From: Candidatus Brocadiaceae bacterium
Lineage (GTDB): Bacteria; Planctomycetota; Brocadiia; Brocadiales; Brocadiaceae
DNA: 6,236 nucleotides
Direction of reading: 5' to 3'
Assembly (NCBI GenBank): GCA_024653795.1
Contig: JANLHY010000379.1
Coordinates: 1-6,236 of the forward strand
A model generated the notes under the pieces. It searched no databases. It had not been told where the DNA came from and worked only from the letters and a program-made list of their open reading frames with translations. The translations under genes were made by a program, and so were the position numbers. Within the stretch, counting starts at the first letter, position 1. Every line of letters begins with the position of its first letter. Of the stretch, positions 1 to 5,371 are shown one piece after another.

Positions 1-267
1 CAATCGCGCGGCTACTGTGGGGGCAAGGGGCTGTTCCAAGCTGACGGGGTTGATGAGTTCGTATTCGTCCTCCACTTCCGCCAGAAATTTTAAAAAGACA
101 GCGTCGTCGGATATCAGCGTATTATTGACTCGCTTACAGCCTGTTGCGACCGGCTTCATAACGCCCACATTCAGCCCCCTGCTTCTGTGAAGGGCGGCCA
201 ATCCGCCTGCCACAAGGGTCTTCCCCACACCAGTATCCGTGCCTGTTATAAAATATCCCTTTGCCAT
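1..267 (-). CDS. bioD: Dethiobiotin synthetase, N-terminal part (runs off the left edge)
   Basis: BioD is an ATP-dependent cytoplasmic enzyme that closes the ureido ring of 7,8-diaminopelargonate with CO2 to give dethiobiotin, the penultimate step of biotin synthesis. Translating the minus strand from the ATG at 267-265 gives 89 open codons up to the window edge. Visible motifs are the family P-loop GTDTGVGKT (residues 9-17), the VMKPVATG stretch with the likely catalytic lysine K38, the SDD (53-55), and an NPV...PLAP segment (about 73-83) in the order expected for BioD. The family is usually about 220-240 residues, so roughly the first 40% is present. The start is supported by a TGGAGA ribosome site at 275-280, 7 bases before the ATG. 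It follows the cytochrome gene on the same strand after a 230-base gap that contains a hairpin, so it is probably not tightly co-transcribed. No other bio gene is visible. Confidence 0.93.
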   Translation of the reverse strand, partial: MAKGYFITGTDTGVGKTLVAGGLAALHRSRGLNVGVMKPVATGCKRVNNTLISDDAVFLKFLAEVEDEYELINPVSLEQPLAPTVAARL

Positions 268-322
268 GGTTATTTCTCCAGATTAAAATGAGTTATAATT
301 AGGCCTTCGGCGACTTTTTATG

Positions 323-376
323 CCACTAAGACACAAAGCCGCAAAGAAAAATCTTGGTGTCTTAGTAACTTTGTGG
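323..376. repeat. Inverted array of 8-base units (3 + 3) around an A-rich spacer
   Basis: On the plus strand three octamers run head to tail: CCACTAAG, ACACAAAG, CCGCAAAG (323-346). After a 6-base spacer AAAAAT (347-352), three related octamers appear in inverted orientation; read on the minus strand they are CCACAAAG, TTACTAAG and ACACCAAG (376-353). The approximate consensus is NCACNAAG. The array can fold as a hairpin. Its best register pairs 325-338 with 353-366 at 13 of 14 positions. It lies in the cytochrome-bioD gap and overlaps no gene. It resembles dispersed octamer repeats I recall from other bacterial intergenic regions, but that recollection is unverified and no function can be assigned. 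Confidence 0.7.
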
Positions 377-405
377 CTGGTTTGAAATTCCTGAGCATTA
401 AATCC

Positions 406-442
406 AAGAAAGTGCAGACAGGAATATAATCTGCACTTTCTT
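406..442. terminator. Perfect 13-bp hairpin, likely bidirectional terminator
   Basis: Positions 406-418 (AAGAAAGTGCAGA) are exactly complementary to 430-442, with an 11-base loop. Counting only the GC-containing inner 7 bp (GTGCAGA/TCTGCAC) as the stem, it is followed by TTTCTT on the minus strand and by TTTCTTTTT on the plus strand, so it could terminate in both directions. It starts about 55 bases after the cytochrome stop codon and precedes bioD, which fits termination of the cytochrome transcript. The longer U-tract is on the plus strand, where no gene precedes it. Confidence 0.6.
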
Positions 443-497
443 TTTGACTTAATCTCCACAATTCAAAATCACGCTCATAATCATCGGTTCTTAACAG

Positions 498-1016
498 CTA
501 TTTTGTGTCCCGGAGTCTTCGGTGACATTCGAAACATGCCTTTGTTAATAGGCCGCTATATGCCTGGAATGTTGCTTCTGTATCGCCAGTATCTGCAGCT
601 TTCTGAATCTCCTGTACACCCGCATCGATTCTTCTCAGGTAGGAATTAAATTCTTCTTTTAACTTTTTAATTGCCTCTATATTGATTGGATCCAAGTCTT
701 TTGAACGTTTATACCATGCATCGATATCCGGATTTCGCGGGAAAAAATTCTCATTTATCTGGTTTGCTTTTTCTGTAACTGCGGCAGCTTCCTGTTTAAC
801 GTACTTAAAGTTACCTATCAATATCCCTTCGAGGATATTAAGCATCCTCTTTTCAATCTCGACCATCAACCTTTTAGTAGGCAATTTAATATTTTCATGT
901 TCGTGTACGGCACTAGCCCTTTCCTCTCCTGCAAAGGCTTTAGTACAAACCATGTTTGTTGAACCCACCAATCCTGCTACTAACAGACTCAAACTTAAAC
1001 CTATCACCGTTTTCAT
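498..1016 (-). CDS. Exported monoheme c-type cytochrome, class II (cytochrome c'/c556-like)
   Basis: This 172-residue protein has an N-terminal signal peptide: basic K2, a hydrophobic core at about 4-20, and a likely signal peptidase I site after AFA at residue 29. A single heme-binding CFECH lies near the C-terminus (161-165). The mature chain of about 143 residues is predominantly helical by composition and charge pattern. A heme motif in the last helix of a four-helix bundle is the hallmark of class II cytochromes (c', c556), which run about 125-135 residues, so length and layout agree. H165 would be the proximal heme ligand. M51 or M58 in the first mature helix could be the sixth ligand if it is c556-like; a true c' leaves that site open and binds NO or CO. 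The subclass cannot be settled here. A strong AAAGGAGT ribosome site (1023-1030) sits 6 bases before the ATG. The gene follows aspA after 233 bases that may carry its own promoter. Confidence 0.85.
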   Translation of the reverse strand: MKTVIGLSLSLLVAGLVGSTNMVCTKAFAGEERASAVHEHENIKLPTKRLMVEIEKRMLNILEGILIGNFKYVKQEAAAVTEKANQINENFFPRNPDIDAWYKRSKDLDPINIEAIKKLKEEFNSYLRRIDAGVQEIQKAADTGDTEATFQAYSGLLTKACFECHRRLRDTK

Positions 1017-1061
1017 ATAAATACTCCTTTCGTACTTTAATAAAACTTAAAAATTTAAAAC

Positions 1062-1089
1062 TTTATACAGTTCAATTTTTGGCGCCAAA
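1062..1089 (-). promoter_or_regulatory. Possible promoter/operator upstream of the cytochrome gene
   Basis: A perfect 12-bp palindrome, TTTGGCGCCAAA, occupies 1078-1089. A -10-like TATAAA lies at 1062-1067 on the minus strand, 45-50 bases upstream of the cytochrome ATG. The palindrome would sit about where a -35 box is expected (10 bases separate it from the TATAAA), so a bound regulator could control RNA polymerase there. No convincing -35 hexamer is present; TTGAAC at 1070-1075 is too close to the TATAAA. The regulator is unknown. This is a pattern-based suggestion only. Confidence 0.35.
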
Positions 1090-1113
1090 TACCTCCTTCC
1101 TGGAATGGTAACA

Positions 1114-1204
1114 GTTCAGCACCCCCACCTGACCTCCCCCATCGAGGGGGAGGAAACGTTTTTCCCCCGCCCCTGGTGAGAGGGGTTAGGGGAAGGGGGT
1201 GAAC
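1114..1204. repeat. GC-rich paired-hairpin intergenic repeat, copy 1 (REP/BIME-like)
   Basis: The element is an imperfect palindrome of about 90 bases in the aspA-cytochrome gap. Its left half holds a perfect 8-bp hairpin, CCTCCCCC (1133-1140) with GGGGGAGG (1146-1153), loop ATCGA. Its right half is a diverged copy of the same unit on the opposite strand. The outer arms (GTTC plus ACCCCC on the left, GGGGGTGAAC at 1195-1204 on the right) pair with a 3-base insertion. The 34 bases at 1122-1155 match 2753-2786 of copy 2 at 33 positions. In this copy the C-rich arms of the two units lie at the outside and the units point toward each other. It could modulate mRNA stability or termination after aspA. 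Confidence 0.8.
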
Positions 1205-1249
1205 TAATACCTGGAATGTCATCAAAAATAAACTACAAAAAGTTAACAC

Positions 1250-2671
1250 CTAAACAGAGACTTCCTTCGCACGCGGTTCAGTCATTGAAATAGGAGACAA
1301 AACCTGGTCTAACTGATCCACAGAGAGGAGTCCCCATTGTTGGATAATCTCCTTTACGGATTTCCCCGTTCTTATCGATTCTTTCACCACCTCAGCCGCC
1401 TTTGAATAGCCTATAATCGGATTCAAGACGGTAACAATCCCCAGACTCCGTATAGCATAGTCCTGACACCTTGCCGCATTTACGGTTATGCCGCTAACAC
1501 ATTTCTCATTAAATATTCTGACTGCATTGGTAAGGATAAGGACAGAATCAAGCAGTTTATATTGGATTACTGGCATCATAACATTAAGCTCAAACTGCCC
1601 CGCCTGTGCGGCCAGAGTAATTGACACATCATTGCCTATGACCGAAAAGCACACCATATTCATCATCTCAGGAATCACAGGATTTACCTTCCCTGGCATG
1701 ATAGAAGACCCAGGCTGAACTGCTGGCAAGTCAATCTCTGCCAGTCCTGTATTTGGCCCGGAATTCATCAATCTCAGATCGTTAGCTATCCGGATAAGTT
1801 CTACAGACAGAGTGCGGAGGGCGCCTGAGAATTCCACAAACGATGCATTGCTTTGCATGGACTCGAATCGGTTTTTTGATTCCTTAAGGTCCAGATTTGT
1901 CATCTCCCTGAGTTTCTCAACTACTTTACCAGCATATTCCGGATGCGTATTGATTCCCGTACCTACGGCGCTGCCACCGATTCCCAAATCCTTTAAATTC
2001 TCACTTGCCTTTTCAATTCCTTTCGCTGCCTTAAGCAGTGATGCTGCATACCCGGAAAACTCCTGGCCGACACGGATAGGCACGGCATCCTGAAGATGTG
2101 TACGACCGGATTTTACAACCGAGTCAAATGATTTTGCCTTCTGGTTGAAAGTCTCAGTCAATGCATATAAATTCTTAATGAGTTTTTTAGACGATTGCAA
2201 TGCCGCAATACGCATGGCGGTAGGATAGACGTCATTTGTGGACTGTCCGTAATTAACGTGATCGTTTGGATGCACCACCGAATAGTCCCCTTTCGTACCG
2301 CCAAGCATTTCAATTGCAATATTGGCAACAACCTCATTTACGTTCATATGGTGGGATGTTCCAGCGCCTGCCTGATACACATCCACCACGAATTGATCCT
2401 GAAACTCACCATTCAATATGCGATCACATGCCAGAATAACCATGTTGCCTATTCTGCTATCGAGACAGCCAATCTCTACATGCACCATCGCAGCCGCCTT
2501 TTTTATCTGCACGATAGACGTAGTAAACACCGGCTGAGAACTTTGGCCACTAATGGGGAAGTTCTCAATAGCCCTGGCAGTCTGCACCCCATAGTAAGCG
2601 TCTTTTGGGACTCGCATCTCACCCATATAATCTTTTTCTATGCGGAATGAGTCTGTTCTTTCATTATTCAT
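1250..2671 (-). CDS. aspA: Aspartate ammonia-lyase (aspartase)
   Basis: Aspartase reversibly splits L-aspartate into fumarate and ammonium in the cytoplasm as a homotetramer of the fumarase/aspartase superfamily. The 473-residue length is normal. Superfamily active-site elements are all present: GTS (104-106), HPNDHVN (134-140), STN (144-146), TH in SGRTHLQDAVP (188-198), and the signature GSSIMPGKVNP (321-331) whose serine is the catalytic base. Several segments favour aspartase over class II fumarase: VPKDAYYGVQTARAIENFPI near the N-terminus, DVYQAGAGTS rather than the fumarase VWQTGSGT, and NPVIPEMMNMVCFSVIGND rather than NPTQCEA. The ATG at 2671 gives an N-terminus aligned with the E. coli enzyme. 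Its ribosome site is weak (AAAGG at about 2685-2689, 13-14 bases away). It lies 177 bases downstream of porB and may share that transcript. Fumarase activity remains a minor alternative. Confidence 0.9.
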   Translation of the reverse strand: MNNERTDSFRIEKDYMGEMRVPKDAYYGVQTARAIENFPISGQSSQPVFTTSIVQIKKAAAMVHVEIGCLDSRIGNMVILACDRILNGEFQDQFVVDVYQAGAGTSHHMNVNEVVANIAIEMLGGTKGDYSVVHPNDHVNYGQSTNDVYPTAMRIAALQSSKKLIKNLYALTETFNQKAKSFDSVVKSGRTHLQDAVPIRVGQEFSGYAASLLKAAKGIEKASENLKDLGIGGSAVGTGINTHPEYAGKVVEKLREMTNLDLKESKNRFESMQSNASFVEFSGALRTLSVELIRIANDLRLMNSGPNTGLAEIDLPAVQPGSSIMPGKVNPVIPEMMNMVCFSVIGNDVSITLAAQAGQFELNVMMPVIQYKLLDSVLILTNAVRIFNEKCVSGITVNAARCQDYAIRSLGIVTVLNPIIGYSKAAEVVKESIRTGKSVKEIIQQWGLLSVDQLDQVLSPISMTEPRAKEVSV

Positions 2672-2701
2672 AATTGAATTATACCTTTGGCAGTTGGCAG
2701 C

Positions 2702-2788
2702 AAATCCCCCCTCCCTTGATGGGAGGGGGCAGGGGAGGGTGATTTACCTTTTCCCCCACCTGACCTCCCCCATCAAGGGGGAGGAACT
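2702..2788. repeat. GC-rich paired-hairpin intergenic repeat, copy 2 (REP/BIME-like)
   Basis: The element fills much of the porB-aspA gap. It has two perfect hairpins. The first is CCCCCTCCC (2707-2715) with GGGAGGGGG (2721-2729), loop TTGAT. The second is CCTCCCCC (2764-2771) with GGGGGAGG (2777-2784), loop ATCAA. The loops TTGAT and ATCAA are reverse complements, which shows that the two units are copies on opposite strands. Here the units diverge: the C-rich arms lie in the centre and the hairpins at the outside, the reverse of copy 1. The right unit is nearly identical to the left unit of copy 1 (33 of 34 bases). Position just upstream of aspA could reduce read-through from porB. Confidence 0.82.
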
Positions 2789-2848
2789 AACAATTTGAAA
2801 TCCTACCCGTCAAACAAATTCATGCTTTTCAATTCTGGGGTAAAAAAT

Positions 2849-4006
2849 TTACATTTTCAAAACCCCAATAATTTTAAATCTCTCAAACACTTCGTCCCCA
2901 TGAGGGGCTTCCACTAATGCTTCGGTTAAATCACTGCCGGCAAAATGCATATTATAATGTGTGCCATCTGCCCACCGATCACTCCCTGTAGTCTCATACA
3001 CTTTTCCTTTGTATGCAAAATAAGCAGGACGACCTTCTTTACCGTCGCACCTTGACAATTCCGCAGTTGTAAATATCTTTTCTTCCGCAGGTTTTTCTTC
3101 CACCATTTTTTCCCGTACCCCTTTTCCCTCTTTCAAAAGGCCGTATTTTTTAATATTGCTGTCTGCAATGGCCTGTATTTTGGCTATTTCGCCTTTGCCT
3201 CTCTCCGTGAAAAGATGCGCATAACGGCCTTGAAGTTTTAAGTATTCGTCTACAGGTTTGGGCGCATTGATTGTTTTTACCGATATGAGCTTTCCATCCT
3301 GATATTCCAGTATGGGATATAAACCTGTCTCCACGACAAGCTTCGCAATCTCATAGGTAAGTCCTGGATCGTGCCTCCAACCAAGAGGACAAGGAACAAA
3401 TATCTGAATGTATTTAGGTCCCCTTATGGAAAGCGCCTTTTTTACCTTTTTTTGCAAATCTTTTGGAAAGGCAACAGACGCAGTAGCAACATAAGGAACA
3501 TTATGGGCATTGGCTATTTCAGGGATATTTTTCTTCGGTCTGGGATTCCCAAAGGATTTCTTCCCTGCGGGACTCGTGGTAGTGCGTGAATCAAATGGGG
3601 TTAATCCACTCCTCTGCACACCTGTATTCATATAGGCTTCATTATCATAACAGACATACAGGATATCATGTCCACGGTCGAACATGCCCGATAATGAGGC
3701 CATCCCGATGTCCGCAGTAGCGCCATCACCGCCTTGTGATATAACCCTGACCTGGTCCAATTTACCTTTAATTCTCAGTGCTGCCTCTATTCCTGATGCA
3801 ACGGCAGCCGCATTCTGAAACAGGGAATGTATCCATGGCACCCCCCAGGCAGATTCCGGGTATCGGGAGGTAAATACCTCCAGACATCCGGTAGCGTTGG
3901 CAATGATGACGTTTGGTCCTGTCGTTTCTACAACAAGACGGGCGCCCAATGCCTGTCCGCATCCTGCACATGCCGTATGACCAGATGAAAATAATTCCGT
4001 AACCAT
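2849..4006 (-). CDS. porB: Pyruvate:ferredoxin oxidoreductase beta subunit with C-terminal cytochrome b5-like domain
   Basis: PorB carries thiamine diphosphate and the proximal 4Fe-4S cluster of the cytoplasmic enzyme that interconverts pyruvate + CoA with acetyl-CoA, CO2 and reduced ferredoxin. Residues 1-295 are a normal PorB: cluster cysteines C13, C16, C41 and C206 (HTACAGCG, TGCLE, PCPLGW), and the thiamine-diphosphate motif from GDG (93-95) to DNEAYMNTG (121-129). Standard PorB ends at about 290-310 residues, but this protein has 385. A charged linker (about 296-311, KMVEEKPAEEK) leads into a prokaryotic cytochrome b5-like heme/steroid-binding domain (about 312-383): FTTAELSRCDGKEGRPAYFA, KVYETTGSDRWADGTH, AGSDLTEAL, APHGDEVFERF. 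H350 or H354 together with H369 are candidate heme ligands. The start has AAAGGAA (4014-4020) 7 bases before ATG. It is 210 bases from porA, separated by a repeat. Confidence 0.93.
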   Translation of the reverse strand: MVTELFSSGHTACAGCGQALGARLVVETTGPNVIIANATGCLEVFTSRYPESAWGVPWIHSLFQNAAAVASGIEAALRIKGKLDQVRVISQGGDGATADIGMASLSGMFDRGHDILYVCYDNEAYMNTGVQRSGLTPFDSRTTTSPAGKKSFGNPRPKKNIPEIANAHNVPYVATASVAFPKDLQKKVKKALSIRGPKYIQIFVPCPLGWRHDPGLTYEIAKLVVETGLYPILEYQDGKLISVKTINAPKPVDEYLKLQGRYAHLFTERGKGEIAKIQAIADSNIKKYGLLKEGKGVREKMVEEKPAEEKIFTTAELSRCDGKEGRPAYFAYKGKVYETTGSDRWADGTHYNMHFAGSDLTEALVEAPHGDEVFERFKIIGVLKM

Positions 4007-4083
4007 TTATTGGTTCCTTTGTAATGGTTTAGTTTTTTGAAAATAATTAGTAGAAAATAAATATCAAAACGTTGAAATCAAGA

Positions 4084-4168
4084 TGCTCCCCTCTAACAAG
4101 AGGGGCTGGGGGTGTGTTAAGAACAGGATTACACACCCCTTAATCCCCTCTTTCTAAAGGGGAATGAA
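4084..4168. repeat. GC-rich paired-hairpin intergenic repeat, copy 3 (REP/BIME-like, diverged)
   Basis: The element lies between porA and porB. Left hairpin: CCCCTCT (4088-4094) with AGAGGGG (4099-4105). Central stem: GGGGTGTGT (4109-4117) with ACACACCCC (4131-4139), 9 perfect bp, 13-base loop. Right imperfect hairpin: CCCC (4145-4148) with GGGG (4159-4162), extended by TTT/AAA with a bulge. The left unit read on the minus strand matches the right unit closely, so this is a divergent pair like copy 2. The sequence is a separate variant of the family. It could act as an attenuator or mRNA-stabilising structure within the por transcript, which would adjust porB relative to porGDA. Confidence 0.75.
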
Positions 4169-4216
4169 AAAATCCATCGTATATTTTTTTCTAATAATTA
4201 AATTGATACGTTCCTT

Positions 4217-5371
4217 TTAGATTTTTAAATCTATAAATTTCACATCTACCTGTGAGCCAGCAAGAGCGCCGTGTACTTCGAGGATCGATTTCTTCGTAAT
4301 ATCCCTTCCACCCAACCCCAGAACAAAGCCGCTGATCTTGGGCTGATTACCATGCCCACAAAAAGCGGATTTGACATCCGAAAGCAAAGGGCCTTCTTGT
4401 CCCAAAGAAATGGCCTTTTCAAGCACGGCAATTTCCCTCGCACTTTTTAATGCCTCATACACAATTTTTTTGGGGAATGGACGATGTGCAATTATCTTTA
4501 ATAAACCCACCTTTTGACCGTCTTCTCGCAATCCATCAACCATTTCTTTGATTGTTCCAACCATCGAACCCATGGCGACAAAGACCTGTGTGGCATCTTC
4601 CAATCGATACTTTTCTATCAGGCAATTGACCTTTCTGCCAAATACCCGTTCAAAATCATCGGCAATCCCAGGAATAGCCTTCAACGCATCCATCATGGTT
4701 TGATGGATAGCATAACGTGTCTCTGCGTACGATTCAGGCCCCATAAGAACTCCCATAGAAATGGGCTCATCCGGATTAAGACAATGCACAGGTTTAAAAT
4801 CAGGAAGAAATTTGTCTACCTGCGATTGTTCTGGCAAATCTACTACTTCGTACGCATGAGTCAGGATATATCCATCCATACACACCATGACAGGCAACAT
4901 AATATTGTGGTCTTCGGCAAGCCGGTAAGCCATTAAATGCAGGTCGCACGCCTCCTGATTATTTTCCGCATAAAATTGCAACCAGCCAGCATCCCGCACC
5001 GTCACGGAATCCTGATGGTCATTCCATATATTAATGGGGCTGGAAACCGCTCGGTTGGCACAGGTCAAAACCACAGGCAGTCTCAAACCCGCAATACTAT
5101 AAAGCACCTCGATCATGTAAAGCAGCCCTTGTGACGTGGTAGCCGTATAGGTCCTTACGCCAGTGGCGCTTGCCCCCTGGACTACAGAGGCAGCTGAATG
5201 TTCACTTTCAACATTAATAAATTCTGCATTGAGTTCTCCGTCAGCCACCATTTGTGCCAGCGATTCGACGATGTGGGTCTGGGGAGTTATAGGATAGGCA
5301 GAGATCACCTGTGCCTTGCACAATCGCACGATTTCTGCAACAGCATGGGAACCTTCAAGATATTGTCTCAC
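4217..5371 (-). CDS. porA: Pyruvate:ferredoxin oxidoreductase alpha subunit
   Basis: PorA forms the pyrimidine-side domain of the thiamine diphosphate site and shapes the substrate pocket of the four-subunit enzyme. The 384-residue length is typical. Visible family motifs are YPITPQT (26-32), the ESEHSA segment (55-60) with the conserved glutamate (E57) that activates the cofactor, TATTSQGL (76-83), and ANRAVSSPINIWNDHQDS (105-122). The start is GTG at 5371-5369: an in-frame TAA lies just upstream, and a full AAAGGAGG ribosome site (5381-5388) is 9 bases away. The ATG a few bases upstream is out of frame and stops after three codons. The gene overlaps the end of porD by 17 bases, so translation of the two is probably coupled. 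A 2-ketoisovalerate or 2-oxoglutarate oxidoreductase is the main alternative, but the motif set and the GDAB order favour pyruvate. Confidence 0.93.
   Translation of the reverse strand: MRQYLEGSHAVAEIVRLCKAQVISAYPITPQTHIVESLAQMVADGELNAEFINVESEHSAASVVQGASATGVRTYTATTSQGLLYMIEVLYSIAGLRLPVVLTCANRAVSSPINIWNDHQDSVTVRDAGWLQFYAENNQEACDLHLMAYRLAEDHNIMLPVMVCMDGYILTHAYEVVDLPEQSQVDKFLPDFKPVHCLNPDEPISMGVLMGPESYAETRYAIHQTMMDALKAIPGIADDFERVFGRKVNCLIEKYRLEDATQVFVAMGSMVGTIKEMVDGLREDGQKVGLLKIIAHRPFPKKIVYEALKSAREIAVLEKAISLGQEGPLLSDVKSAFCGHGNQPKISGFVLGLGGRDITKKSILEVHGALAGSQVDVKFIDLKI

Noticed and set aside
939..1016. Cys24 in the cytochrome signal peptide as a lipoprotein site
   Set aside because: The residues before it (NMVC) do not fit a lipobox, and an AFA signal peptidase I site follows at 27-29.
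682..1020. Plus-strand open frame of 112 codons
   Set aside because: It lies antisense within the cytochrome gene, which has a signal peptide, heme motif and strong ribosome site. The plus-strand product shows no recognisable motif.
1055..1249. Minus-strand open frame of 64 codons between the aspartase and cytochrome genes
   Set aside because: Most of it translates the GC-rich repeat copy 1 (Pro/Gly/Arg-rich low-complexity product). It has no family resemblance, so it is a by-product of the repeat.
2195..2650. Plus-strand open frame of 151 codons opposite the aspartase gene
   Set aside because: It is a shadow of a well-conserved enzyme gene. The Cys/His-rich product does not form a coherent domain.
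2678..2683. TATAAT on the minus strand just before the aspartase ATG
   Set aside because: It lies only 6 bases before the start codon and has no acceptable -35 at 16-18 bases upstream. A leaderless promoter is possible but unsupported; chance is more likely in AT-rich sequence.
2849..3121. The b5-like tail of PorB as a separate gene joined by a sequencing frameshift
   Set aside because: The frame is continuous from the PorB start to the TAA, the linker is a plausible flexible charged segment, and there is no stop or frame change at the junction.
1114..4168. CRISPR array from the recurring GC-rich repeats
   Set aside because: There are only three copies, about 1.4-1.6 kb apart with genes between them. 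They vary in sequence and orientation and have no regular spacers.
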